From assembly GCA_021838445.1 (NCBI GenBank), contig JAKCDU010000007.1, positions 1 to 64,000 on the forward strand: a stretch of 64,000 nucleotides of DNA. Reading direction: 5' to 3'. The notes under the pieces are model-generated. The model did no database searches, was not told where the DNA came from, and saw only the letters and a program-made list of their open reading frames with translations. The position numbers and the translations under genes were made by a program. Origin of the DNA: Actinomycetes bacterium. GTDB taxonomy: Bacteria > Actinomycetota > Acidimicrobiia > Acidimicrobiales > Palsa-688. Shown here in pieces: positions 43,369-51,890 of the stretch. How positions within the stretch are numbered: the first letter of the stretch is position 1; the number at the start of each line of letters is the position of its first letter.

Positions 43369-43399
43369 CTCGGTCCCCGCTCCTCCCCGGCGTCCCTCG

Positions 43400-44212
43400 T
43401 CACCCCAGGGGGCGGGAGACCGGGTCGGCGAACGGATCGGCGAACGGATCGGCGACCGGCTCCGCCCCCGCTACGGCGGGGTCCTCCTCGGCCCATTCGG
43501 CGTAACCCGTATGCTCCAGTTCATCAGCCAGTTCCGGCCCCCCGCTGCGCACGATCCGACCCCGTGAGAGGACATGCACGCGGTCGCAGCGCAGTTCCTG
43601 CAGCAGCCGGGTGTAGTGGGTGATGGCTAGAACGCCGAGATCGAACTCGGTGGTGGCTGCCTCGACCCGACGGGCGACGGCGCGCAGGGCGTCCACGTCG
43701 AGCCCGGAGTCGATCTCGTCGAGAACGGCGAACTTCGGTCGCAGCACGGCCAGCTGAACAGTCTCGTTGCGCTTGCGCTCACCTCCCGACAGGTCGGCGT
43801 TGAGCGAACGCTCCAGCAGGCGGCTGTCGAGTCCCACCCTCCGGGCCTCGTCGGCCACCGTTGCGGCCACCGGGGCGGCGTCGCGGCCGCCCGCTCGGAA
43901 CGACTCGGCCAGCGCCTCGGCCAGACCCACGCCCGGCACCTCGATGGGGTATTGCATGCCGAGGAACAACCCGGCCTGGGCCCGCTGCCAGGTGGGCAAC
44001 GCCAGCATGTCCTCACCATCGAGGGTGACCCGACCGCCCGTCACCTGGTAGCCCGGTCGACCGAGCAGGACATGGGACAGGGTGCTCTTGCCCGAGCCGT
44101 TGGGGCCCATCACGGCATGGACCTCACCGGAGGCGATGGTCAGGCTCACCCCGTCGAGGATGGCCCGGCCGGCGACGCTGGCCCGTAGATCTTCGATTAC
44201 CAGCGTGCTCAC
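43400..44212 (-). CDS. sufC: SUF Fe-S assembly ATPase SufC (copy 2)
   Basis: The 270-residue ABC ATPase has Walker A GPNGSGKST, Q-loop MQYPIEVPGVGLA, signature LSGGERKRNETV and Walker B FAVLDEIDSGLDVD. GTG at 44212 overlaps the Rieske gene stop by 4 bp and places IEDLRASVAG at the usual N-terminus. The C-terminus extends about 20 residues past the usual end with a repeated DPFADPFADP, encoded by a 12-bp tandem repeat (about 43430-43460). Being next to sufD and sufB, this is the more likely partner of the SufBD scaffold. Confidence 0.9.
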   Translation of the reverse strand: MSTLVIEDLRASVAGRAILDGVSLTIASGEVHAVMGPNGSGKSTLSHVLLGRPGYQVTGGRVTLDGEDMLALPTWQRAQAGLFLGMQYPIEVPGVGLAEALAESFRAGGRDAAPVAATVADEARRVGLDSRLLERSLNADLSGGERKRNETVQLAVLRPKFAVLDEIDSGLDVDALRAVARRVEAATTEFDLGVLAITHYTRLLQELRCDRVHVLSRGRIVRSGGPELADELEHTGYAEWAEEDPAVAGAEPVADPFADPFADPVSRPLG

Positions 44213-44520
44213 GCTGACACCACCACTTCTTCTCCGTCGATGGTCACGCTCAGCACCGCGACGGGGCCCGTCGCAGGAAGGGATTGAGGGAGGCCGTCGA
44301 GGAGCGAGAAGGAGCTGCCGTGCTTCCAGCACTCCACCGAACATTCGTCGGCGTCGACCTCACCCTCGGACAGGTGCACGTCGGCGTGGCTGCACCGATC
44401 GGCCAGCGCGAAGAAGCGTTCACCCAGGCGGACCAGGCAGATGCCGTCCGGTCCGCCTTCCAGTCGTACGGCCTTGCCGTCGGGCACCGAGGATCGGGGG
44501 GTACGGGCCAGTTCTGTCAT
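44209..44520 (-). CDS. Rieske 2Fe-2S ferredoxin-like protein
   Basis: The 103-residue protein is a single Rieske domain: Cys43-x-His45 (DRCSHADVHL) and Cys64-x2-His67 (CWKHGSSF), the four ligands of a Rieske cluster. It resembles oxygenase-type ferredoxins and the small Rieske proteins found inside actinobacterial suf operons. It may carry electrons for cluster assembly or simply be a client placed in the operon. Overlaps are 4 bp with sufD upstream and 4 bp with sufC2 downstream. Confidence 0.91.
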   Translation of the reverse strand: MTELARTPRSSVPDGKAVRLEGGPDGICLVRLGERFFALADRCSHADVHLSEGEVDADECSVECWKHGSSFSLLDGLPQSLPATGPVAVLSVTIDGEEVVVSA

Positions 44521-45749
44521 CGCTGCTGCTCCAACTGTTCGGCCGCCCTCAGCTTGGTCGCGAGTGCATCGCCGAGTAGCGGCCCGAGAGCGGGCGCGGG
44601 TAGCCGTTCGAGTACTTCACCGAGGAACCCGAGGGCTATCAGGCGCTCGGTCACTTCGGGGGGTACGCCCCGGCTCTCGAGATAGAAGCGCTCGTCCTCC
44701 GAGACCGGGCCGACCGCCGAAGCATGGGAACAGCGCACATCGTGGTCCTCGATCTCGAGGTTGGGGACCGAATCGGCGTGGGCCCCCTCGTGGAGGACCA
44801 GATTGCGGTTGGTCTGGAAGGCGTTGGTTCCCCGGGCGCCCTTCTCGACCCTGATGAGACCGGTGTAGACCGAGCGGGAGGTGTTGGCCACGACCCCCTT
44901 GTAGAGGAGATCGGACGTCGTCTTGGGTACCCGATGGTCCTGGACAGTTCGGAAGTCGTGCATCTGGCCACCGGCCCCGAAGTACACCGCGATGAGGCGC
45001 GACGACGCTCCCTGGCCGGTCAAGGCGCAGTCGGTACGCATCCGCGCGTAGTAGCCGCCGAGAGATACCGCCGCCGAGGTAAGGGTGGCGTCCGCCCCCA
45101 CCTGACTGACCTGAGACCCGATCTGCCAGGCCTCCTCGCCGAGCATCTGCACGTGCAGGTAGTCGACGCGAGCGGCGCGCTCTACGGCGAGCTCGGTGAG
45201 GGGCACCACGAGCGCCCGCCCCTCCCCCGCCACGACCTCGATAACGGTTAGCTGGCTGTCCTCACCGGCCTCGATCCGGATCCGGGGATAGACCGCGACG
45301 TCATCGGCGTCTACCCAGTGGACGAGTATCACCGGGTCGGCGGTTACGCCGCGACCCACGGAGATGACGTGGGGGTCCGAGGCGTAGGCCCGGTTGGCCA
45401 CTACGAACGCATCGGAGGGTTCCCGCACCGCCGCCGGGGCGCCGCTCAGGTCGGCCTCATCGCGTACGTGTACACCTTGACCGGAAACGACGCGGCTGAC
45501 CACGAACCCGTTGCGCGTCTCGACCACCGCCGAGGTGGCACCCACGGCGGCGATCAGCGCATCGACCTCGGGATGTGCGGCGGGGGCGGTCGGACGGAGC
45601 CCGGCCGGCTTGAAGCGGTCGAGGTCGAGGCCGTCGACGCGGCTGTACCGCCACTCCTCGAGCGATGTGGTGGGCAGCTTCATGTCGGCCAGGCGCGCAA
45701 CGGCCTGCTCTCTGGCCGCTTCGAGCCAAGCGGTGGTGGTAGTAGTCAG
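44517..45749 (-). CDS. sufD: SUF scaffold protein SufD (CTG start proposed)
   Basis: SufD pairs with SufB and SufC to build Fe-S clusters. The C-terminal SufBD core (about 130-360) has the parallel beta-helix pattern and the motifs RNLVLHEGAHADSVPNLEIE and DVRCSHASAVGPVSEDERFYL. The first ATG (45683) gives 388 residues but begins at MKLPTTSLEEWRYSRV, inside the family's N-terminal helix. The in-frame upstream sequence AWLEAAREQAVARLAD is clearly SufD-like. The only start-like codon for it is CTG at 45749, five nt after an AAAGAGGAG ribosome binding site. I therefore propose 410 residues from CTG. Confidence 0.88.
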   Translation of the reverse strand: MTTTTTAWLEAAREQAVARLADMKLPTTSLEEWRYSRVDGLDLDRFKPAGLRPTAPAAHPEVDALIAAVGATSAVVETRNGFVVSRVVSGQGVHVRDEADLSGAPAAVREPSDAFVVANRAYASDPHVISVGRGVTADPVILVHWVDADDVAVYPRIRIEAGEDSQLTVIEVVAGEGRALVVPLTELAVERAARVDYLHVQMLGEEAWQIGSQVSQVGADATLTSAAVSLGGYYARMRTDCALTGQGASSRLIAVYFGAGGQMHDFRTVQDHRVPKTTSDLLYKGVVANTSRSVYTGLIRVEKGARGTNAFQTNRNLVLHEGAHADSVPNLEIEDHDVRCSHASAVGPVSEDERFYLESRGVPPEVTERLIALGFLGEVLERLPAPALGPLLGDALATKLRAAEQLEQQR

Positions 45750-45796
45750 AACTGCTCCTCTTTATCCCTGCTGTAACGCCAGCGGTGGGGCCCCGG

Positions 45797-46327
45797 TCAT
45801 CCCTGGGGCAGATCGATGACCACCCGGCGGGGCTCCGCCGGGTCGTAGCGGACGGGGACCGTGCCCCCCACCTTGACCGAACCCCGCGACTCGGGTGTAG
45901 CGAAGGCGTGGCGGACCGTGACCTCGAGGGGATCGCTCCCCTCCTCCTCGATGCGCAGCACCAGGCGGCTCCGGGTCACCGGCCCGATGGTCCGCTCGTC
46001 CACCACCGAAACCACTTTGGCCTGGGCCGAGCGGCCGGTGCGGAGAATCTCGGGCCCCTTGGGCTCGGGCTCCGGCTCGGGCGAGGGGGGCGGTGGGGGC
46101 CCGTCGGCTGCAGTGGGGTCGACGGGCGTGGGCCGACCCCTACTGCGGAGGGGTCGGCGGGTCCGCTCCTGCTCGGCGCCCGGACCGGGACGCGGCCCGG
46201 TATCGGGACGGGCCGGGCGGGGCGGCCGTCGGGTGGGGGTCTGGCCCGTCTTCTGGCTCTCCATGGCCATGGACGCGCCGGCCACAGCTATGACCAGCAC
46301 CACGGCCAAGGCTATGGCTGCGGTCAT
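45797..46327 (-). CDS. Membrane-anchored hypothetical protein inside the suf operon
   Basis: The 176-residue protein is not recognised. It has one N-terminal membrane helix (AAIALAVVLVIAVAGASMA), then a Pro/Arg-rich then Pro/Glu-rich linker (about 27-92), and a roughly 80-residue beta-rich domain (AKVVSVVDERTIGPV, RLVLRIEEEG, VPVRYDPAEPRRVVID). The VRYDPAEPRR ending recalls the end of DUF3592-like beta domains, a weak likeness. The domain is probably on the outer face. It lies between sufB (52 bp) and sufD (47 bp) on the same strand. Confidence 0.72.
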   Translation of the reverse strand: MTAAIALAVVLVIAVAGASMAMESQKTGQTPTRRPPRPARPDTGPRPGPGAEQERTRRPLRSRGRPTPVDPTAADGPPPPPSPEPEPEPKGPEILRTGRSAQAKVVSVVDERTIGPVTRSRLVLRIEEEGSDPLEVTVRHAFATPESRGSVKVGGTVPVRYDPAEPRRVVIDLPQG

Positions 46328-46379
46328 CTGACCCCCACCACCTCGGGCCCAGACGACGAACGGACGATCGTCCCAGTGA

Positions 46380-47786
46380 TCAACCGATGGAACCTTCCAT
46401 CTGCAACTCGATGAGTCGGCTCCATTCGACGGCGTACTCCATCGGGAGCGTCCGGGTGACCGGTTCGATGAAACCGTTGACGATCATGCTCATGGCCTGC
46501 TGCTCGGACAGGCCCCGGCTCATGAGGTAGAAGAGCTGGTCATCGCCAACTTTGGACACCGTGGCTTCGTGGCCGACCTGGGCGTCGTGCTCGCCGAACT
46601 CGATGTAGGGGTAGGTGTCGCTCCGGGAGAGGTCGTCGAGCAGCAGGGCGTCGCAGCGCACGAAGCTCTTCGACTTCGAGGCACCCTCCTCGAACTTGAC
46701 CAGTCCTCGGTAGGAGGTCCGGCCACCATCTTTGGAGATGGACTTGGACACGATCGTCGAGGACGTTTCGGGGGCGTGATGGACCATCTTGGCCCCTGCG
46801 TCCTGATGCTGGCCCGGTCCCGCATAGGCCACGGACAACACCTCGCCGGACGCCTTGGGTCCCATCAGGTACACGGCCGGGTACTTCATCGTCAGGCGGG
46901 ATCCTATGTTCCCGTCGATCCACTCCATGTGCGCCTCGGCTTCACACCAGGCTCTCTTGGTAACGAGGTTGTAGACGTTGTTCGACCAGTTCTGGATGGT
47001 GGTGTAGGTCACCCGGCTGGACGGCTTGCAGATGATCTCCACGACCGCCGAGTGCAGCGAATCGGTGCTGTACACAGGAGCTGAGCAGCCCTCGATGTAG
47101 TGCACCTGGGCGCCCTCGTCGGCGATGATCAAGGTCCGCTCGAACTGGCCCATGTTCTCCGAGTTGATCCGGAAGTAGGCCTGCAGGGGCATGTCCACCT
47201 TGACCCCCGGTGGCACGTATATGAAGCTCCCGCCCGACCACGCCGCCGTGTTGAGCGCGGCAAACTTGTTGTCATTGGCCGGGATGACCCGACCGAAGTA
47301 CTGCTTCACCAGTTCGGGGTACTCGCGCAGGGCCGTGTCCATGTCGCAGAACAGCACGCCCAGAGCCTCGAGGTCCTCGCGGTTGCGGTGGTACACGACC
47401 TCGCTCTCGTACTGGGCGGTCACCCCTGCGAGGTACTTGCGTTCGGCCTCCGGTATGCCCAGCTTGTCATAGGTGGACTTGACCGACTCAGGCAGATCCT
47501 CCCACTCCCGCACCTGCTGGTCGATGGGCTTCACGTAGTAGAAGATGTCGTTGAAGTCGATGCCGCCCATGTCGCCCCCCCAGTTGGGCATCGGCCGGCT
47601 CTCGAAGTGGCGCAGCGCCTTGAGACGACGCTTGGTCATCCACTCCGGCTCGCCCTTCATCCAAGACATCTCGCGGACGATGGACTCCGACAGCCCCTTC
47701 TTCGGCTTGAAGACATAGAAGTCCTCGACGTCACTCCAGCCCAGCTTGTACCGGCCGAGGTCCAGGTTCGTCGATGTCGTTGCCAT
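46380..47786 (-). CDS. sufB: SUF scaffold protein SufB
   Basis: The 468-residue core scaffold subunit, first gene of the minus-strand suf operon. Family landmarks are the N-terminal [20 protein letters not shown], the [10 protein letters not shown] segment, the conserved [18 protein letters not shown] and [28 protein letters not shown], and the C-terminal [19 protein letters not shown] and [19 protein letters not shown]. It receives sulfur and forms the cluster with SufD and SufC. No SufR-type repressor gene is seen next to it. The 228-bp upstream gap holds a TACGTA palindrome (CTATCTACGTAG near 47860-47871) that may mark the control region. Confidence 0.95.
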   Translation of the reverse strand: MATTSTNLDLGRYKLGWSDVEDFYVFKPKKGLSESIVREMSWMKGEPEWMTKRRLKALRHFESRPMPNWGGDMGGIDFNDIFYYVKPIDQQVREWEDLPESVKSTYDKLGIPEAERKYLAGVTAQYESEVVYHRNREDLEALGVLFCDMDTALREYPELVKQYFGRVIPANDNKFAALNTAAWSGGSFIYVPPGVKVDMPLQAYFRINSENMGQFERTLIIADEGAQVHYIEGCSAPVYSTDSLHSAVVEIICKPSSRVTYTTIQNWSNNVYNLVTKRAWCEAEAHMEWIDGNIGSRLTMKYPAVYLMGPKASGEVLSVAYAGPGQHQDAGAKMVHHAPETSSTIVSKSISKDGGRTSYRGLVKFEEGASKSKSFVRCDALLLDDLSRSDTYPYIEFGEHDAQVGHEATVSKVGDDQLFYLMSRGLSEQQAMSMIVNGFIEPVTRTLPMEYAVEWSRLIELQMEGSIG

Positions 47787-48014
47787 GGGTCGTCAACCTC
47801 TCGTCGAGTGAGGCTCATGTTGGGTGAGGCTCGTTGGGGCTCCGCTACGGGGATTTCTCCTACGTAGATAGTAACAACCTACCGGAGCTGTCCCGGTGAA
47901 ACTTCGAGTCGGCGTCGGCGCCCGCCCAGGCCGGAAGGCCAGGGATCATCCTCCCATGACTCGGAGCCCCGACGGTGCTAAAGATGGTCGGGACACTCGG
48001 GGAAAGGAGCGCTC

Positions 48015-49478
48015 GTGCCGTTCGAGAGACTGAGCCCCCTCGACGCCGGTTTCCTGCACGTCGAGGATGGCGTCACCCACATGCACATCGGTTCGGTCTC
48101 CATCATGGAGGGGCCTCCTCCCCCCTACGAGGCCTTCCGCGACCGAGTGGCCAGCAAGTTGCCCATGGTCCGCCGCTACCGCCAGGTGGTCCGCCGGGTG
48201 CCCCTCGATCTGGGGCGTCCGGTGTGGGTCGACGACCCCTACTTCAAGATCGAGTACCACATCCGCCACACCGCCCTGCCCTCGCCCGGCAACGAAGCCC
48301 AGCTCCAGAACCTGGTCGGTCGGGTCATGGCCCAGCAGCTGGACCGGGACCGACCCCTGTGGGAGATGTGGATGGTCGAGGGCCTGCCCTCGGACCGCTG
48401 GGCCATAATCTCCAAGGTCCACCACTGCATGGTCGACGGGGTGTCGGGCAGCGAACTGCTCGGTCTCATCCTCGACCCCGACCCCGACCACGAGGCGGAT
48501 CCGCCCCTGCCCTGGACACCGGACCCGCCGCCTGCGGACTGGGAGCTCATGGTGGACGCGGTGGCCGGGACGCTCTCCAGCCCGGTAGAGATCGGGCGCA
48601 TGGTGCAGGCCCAGACCCGCCTTCCCCGCCGTCTGGTGGGCCTGGCTCGGGAGACCGTCGGGGCCGTCCGGGCCACCGCGTCGGCCATGCGGGAGGCCAC
48701 CACGTCGAGTCTGAACGGACCGCTCGGGCCTCACCGTCGCTGGGTATCGGCCGCCACCACGGTGGCCGAGGTGAAACACGTGCGCAACCGGCTGGGCGGC
48801 TCTTTCAACGATGTCGTCCTGACGGTGATCGCCGGTGGCTTCCGGGACGTCCTGATCGGGCGCGGCGACCGAACCGACCTGCCGGTGCGCAGCCTGGTGC
48901 CGGTTTCGGTTCGCCCCCGCGACGCCCGGGGCATGGCCGTCGGCGACGGTCGGATGGCCAACCAGATATCCGCCTCCTTCGTGGATCTGCCCGTGCACCT
49001 CGATGATCCGGTGGGCCGTCTCAACGCCATCCGCACCCAGATGGCCGACCTCAAGGACTCCAAGCAGGCCCTCGCCGGTGAGGTGCTCAGCTCGCTGTCG
49101 GGTTTCGCCCCGCCCATGCTTCTCGCTCTCGCCGGACGACTCGGCACCAAGATCCCCCAGAACATGATCAACACGGTCACCACCAACGTCCCGGGCCCCC
49201 AGGTCCCCCTCTACGCCGTGGGCCGGCGCATGCTCCAGGTGTACCCCTACGTGCCGCTGGGGATACGGATGCGGATCGGCGTGGCCATATTCTCCTACGA
49301 CGGCAACGTCACGTTCGGCATCACCGGGGACTACGACGGGGCCCCTGACATAGAGGTCCTCGGCCGCGGCATCGAGCGGTCCATGCGCGAGCTTCTATCG
49401 GTGGAGCAACCGGCCACGGAGAAAGTCGTGGTCGACCTGCGAGGCCGGCGACGAGTCGGCTCCCCCGAGCACGCCTGA
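48015..49478 (+). CDS. Wax ester synthase / diacylglycerol O-acyltransferase
   Basis: The 487-residue WS/DGAT enzyme transfers acyl-CoA to fatty alcohols or diacylglycerol for storage lipid. The catalytic HHxxxDG motif is His136-His137...Asp141-Gly142 (KVHHCMVDGVSG), preceded by the PLWEMW segment. The C-domain shows NDVVLTVIAGGFRDVL, the conserved SLVPVSVR and NVPGPQVPLY. A GGAAAGGAG ribosome binding site supports GTG 48015. Storage-lipid synthesis would fit the fatty-acid and acyl-CoA genes elsewhere in the window. Confidence 0.93.
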   Translation: MPFERLSPLDAGFLHVEDGVTHMHIGSVSIMEGPPPPYEAFRDRVASKLPMVRRYRQVVRRVPLDLGRPVWVDDPYFKIEYHIRHTALPSPGNEAQLQNLVGRVMAQQLDRDRPLWEMWMVEGLPSDRWAIISKVHHCMVDGVSGSELLGLILDPDPDHEADPPLPWTPDPPPADWELMVDAVAGTLSSPVEIGRMVQAQTRLPRRLVGLARETVGAVRATASAMREATTSSLNGPLGPHRRWVSAATTVAEVKHVRNRLGGSFNDVVLTVIAGGFRDVLIGRGDRTDLPVRSLVPVSVRPRDARGMAVGDGRMANQISASFVDLPVHLDDPVGRLNAIRTQMADLKDSKQALAGEVLSSLSGFAPPMLLALAGRLGTKIPQNMINTVTTNVPGPQVPLYAVGRRMLQVYPYVPLGIRMRIGVAIFSYDGNVTFGITGDYDGAPDIEVLGRGIERSMRELLSVEQPATEKVVVDLRGRRRVGSPEHA

Positions 49479-49542
49479 CCCGGCACCTCCGCTGGTCGTC
49501 GGCTCCGTCCGGGCTGTCACCGTACCGTCACCGATCCCGGCT

Positions 49543-49731
49543 TCAGGCCGGTGGCTGCCTGACCGGGCGCAGCGATACCGCCAGCGTCGCCAGGGTCATG
49601 ACCACTCCCACCCCGAGGACGATCCACTTGGTGACATCGGGAGTGACCCAGATGGCCCCGACGATGGGCGACACGGCCATCAGAAGGGCGAAGAGCATCT
49701 CGGCCGGTCTCTCCTGGATGGTCAGCTTCAT
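49543..49731 (-). CDS. Small two-helix membrane protein
   Basis: The 62-residue protein has two hydrophobic helices (MLFALLMAVSPIVGAIWV, about 12-29, and WIVLGVGVVMTLATLAVSL, about 36-54). No family is recognised; it resembles short SPW-repeat-like membrane proteins only loosely. The ATG at 49731 abuts a GGAG, too close for good translation, and an ATG at 49698 has a better spaced AGGAGAG. Both keep the helices. Confidence 0.55.
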   Translation of the reverse strand: MKLTIQERPAEMLFALLMAVSPIVGAIWVTPDVTKWIVLGVGVVMTLATLAVSLRPVRQPPA

Positions 49732-49821
49732 CTCCGAAGCATAACCCCGCACCTCCACTGCAGCCCAACTGTCGTCGCCCGAGGGGAGCCGTCCCCGGGT
49801 TCGAGGCCCTACCATGCAGCC

Positions 49822-50139
49822 ATGTCCATCATCCGGATCAACGCCATCGATGTCGGGGACGGCCAGGGCGACGAGTTGGCCCGCCGCTTCGCAGCCAGGG
49901 CCGGGGCCGTCGACGATGCTCCTGGTTTCGAGGGATTCGAGCTCCTGCGCCCAACCGACGGCCGCACCACATGGCTGGTCATGACCCGCTGGAAGGACGA
50001 GAAGTCCTTCAATGACTGGGTGGCCTCCCCGTCCTTCGCCCACGGCCACCGCGGCGCCAATGAGCCCGCCGGTGACCGGCCGGTCGCAGTCCACAGCGAG
50101 CTCTGGAGCTACGAGGTAGAAGATCTCGGGCGGGGCTGA
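49822..50139 (+). CDS. Antibiotic biosynthesis monooxygenase-type protein (MhuD/HmoA-like)
   Basis: The 105-residue dimeric alpha/beta barrel family protein has the heme-degrading-monooxygenase-like pattern: INAIDVGDGQGDELARRFAA, the central PGFEGFELLRPTDG, and VMTRWKDEKSFNDWV. A candidate heme-ligand His occurs in SFAHGHRGAN near 74-78. In mycobacteria the related MhuD opens heme to recover iron; that role here is inference. It is divergent from the small membrane protein and followed by a 122-codon gene after 82 bp. Confidence 0.85.
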   Translation: MSIIRINAIDVGDGQGDELARRFAARAGAVDDAPGFEGFELLRPTDGRTTWLVMTRWKDEKSFNDWVASPSFAHGHRGANEPAGDRPVAVHSELWSYEVEDLGRG

Positions 50140-50221
50140 TCTCGACCAACCAGTAAATCCCGTCATATACCGGAAAAGGGGCTATTGCCTCCCACCGGTC
50201 ACGCATTACATTCAGCGAATC

Positions 50222-50590
50222 ATGGCCACGACGCCCACCGCCGAAGAACTCCGCCGCCTGTCTACGGCCGCGGCGCTGATCGCCAAGGCTGAGGCCACCA
50301 CCTTCCCGGCCGAACAGCAGGCCCTGGCCCTGCGGGCCTATACCGAGTTGGCGGCCTACCTGAACTCGGTGGAGGCGAAGAATCCCGGCCCCCGGCGCCG
50401 TGAGCGGCGGCTCTTCGACCGCCGGGCGGCGGGCGACCCGGGGCGCAACGCGGCCGCCGCAGCCGGCTCGGGTCCTCCCGGACCGGGATCGTTCGTGTTT
50501 CGCGGGCGCAACCATCAGGTGCGGACCGCCTACCGAGCGACGATCATCAAGAAGGACGCGACGGGCGAGCACGTCAACGTCGGCCTCTGA
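50222..50590 (+). CDS. Hypothetical protein, basic, helical N-terminus
   Basis: The 122-residue protein is not recognised. The N-terminal half is helical (EELRRLSTAAALIAKAE, then EQQALALRAYTELAAYL) and loosely recalls the start of DUF2786 proteins. The middle is Arg-rich (RRRERRLFDRRAAG) and Gly/Pro/Ala-rich, and the end has a short beta-like stretch (VRTAYRATIIKKDATG). ATG at 50222 without a strong ribosome binding site. Codon usage resembles the neighbours, so it is probably a real gene. The following 135 bp (50591-50725) show only CCCTCAGGCGAGA-type short repeats. Confidence 0.6.
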   Translation: MATTPTAEELRRLSTAAALIAKAEATTFPAEQQALALRAYTELAAYLNSVEAKNPGPRRRERRLFDRRAAGDPGRNAAAAAGSGPPGPGSFVFRGRNHQVRTAYRATIIKKDATGEHVNVGL

Positions 50591-50725
50591 CCGGCGACCC
50601 AACCCAATCCGACGCCCATCCAATCAGTAGTCACTCCACGGACTTCACCTACAGCGGCGCCACCGCGCCGCCCCTCAGGCGAGACCCGGGGCACTGCCGC
50701 CCTCAGGCGAGAACGGCGGCGGCCC

Positions 50726-51775
50726 TCAGGGAAGCATCTCCTTCAGCTGGCCGATCAGATTGGCCGGCGTCTGGTCACCGGTCGGCACAGGCATCACCTG
50801 GAGGTGGGTCACCCCGGCCTCGGCGAAGGCCGCGACCCGCTCAGCCACGAACCCGGCCGGCCCGCACAACGACGTGAGCCGGAGCATCTCCTCCGGGACG
50901 GCGGCCGCCGCCTCCTCCTTGCGACCAGCGAGATACAGGTCCTGTATCGTCTCCGCCTCCTTCTCGAATCCGTACCGCTGGGCCAGGGCGTTGTAGTAGT
51001 TCCGTCCCCGGGCCCCCATCCCCCCGACGTAAAGGGCCACGGTGGGCCGTGCCAGGTCCCTGATTGCGGCCACCTCCTCACCCTCGCCGATGGCCAGTAG
51101 GCCGCCCGCGGAGATCATGAGAGGATCGAGATCGGGGCTGCGGCGGGCCGCGCCGCGCTTCAAGGAGTCACCCCAGACCTCGCCGGCCTTCTCGGGGATG
51201 AACATGATGGGCAACCACCCGTCGGCCACCTCGGCGGTCATGGCCACGTTCTGGTCGCCCAGGGACGCCACCCAGATAGGTATCCGGGGTCGCACCGGAT
51301 GGGCGATGATCTTCAACGGTTTGCCCAGACCGGTACCCTGACCTTCGGGAAGGGGCATCTGGTAGTAGCGGCCGGTGTGCTCGAGGGGCGCTTGTCGAGC
51401 CCAGATATGCCGGCAGACTGACACTATCTCCCTGGTTCTGCCGAGCGGAGCGTCGTAGGGAACCCCGTGGAATCCCTCGATCACCTGAGGACCGGATGCC
51501 CCGAGTCCGAGATGGAAGCGCCCTTCGGACAGGGCGTCCACACCCGCTGCGGTCATGGCCAGCAGAGTGGGTGTGCGGGTGTAGATCGGCAGGATTCCCG
51601 AACCGATCTCCACCCGCTCGGTCAGCGCCGCCAGATAGCCCATGAGGCTGGGACCGTCGAAGCCGTAGGCCTCGGCCACCCAAACGAGGTCGAGCCCCGC
51701 CTTCTCCATCTCCGACACCCGCCGGGCCGATTCCTTGAACCCCCCGGCGTAACTCAATGCGGTCGCGATCCTCAT
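50726..51775 (-). CDS. LLM-class F420-dependent oxidoreductase
   Basis: The 349-residue TIM-barrel luciferase-like protein starts MRIATALSYAGGF, and shows WVAEAYGFDGPSLMGYLAA, IGSGILPIYTRTP, GRFHLGLGASGPQVIEG and IPIWVASLGDQN, the typical order of actinobacterial F420 LLM proteins. It would pass a hydride between F420 and an unknown substrate. ATG 51775 is preferred; an upstream GTG at 51796 adds seven residues. It is a single gene, divergent from the YihY gene. Confidence 0.88.
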   Translation of the reverse strand: MRIATALSYAGGFKESARRVSEMEKAGLDLVWVAEAYGFDGPSLMGYLAALTERVEIGSGILPIYTRTPTLLAMTAAGVDALSEGRFHLGLGASGPQVIEGFHGVPYDAPLGRTREIVSVCRHIWARQAPLEHTGRYYQMPLPEGQGTGLGKPLKIIAHPVRPRIPIWVASLGDQNVAMTAEVADGWLPIMFIPEKAGEVWGDSLKRGAARRSPDLDPLMISAGGLLAIGEGEEVAAIRDLARPTVALYVGGMGARGRNYYNALAQRYGFEKEAETIQDLYLAGRKEEAAAAVPEEMLRLTSLCGPAGFVAERVAAFAEAGVTHLQVMPVPTGDQTPANLIGQLKEMLP

Positions 51776-51890
51776 ACCGTTGACCATAGCAACCACCCTC
51801 TGCGCTGGTCCGAGGTGGCGTTCGCCGCCGAGATCACCGTGTCACCCCCCAAGGGCGTGACACGGCTCGGTCCTGGGTAGCTTTGCCACT

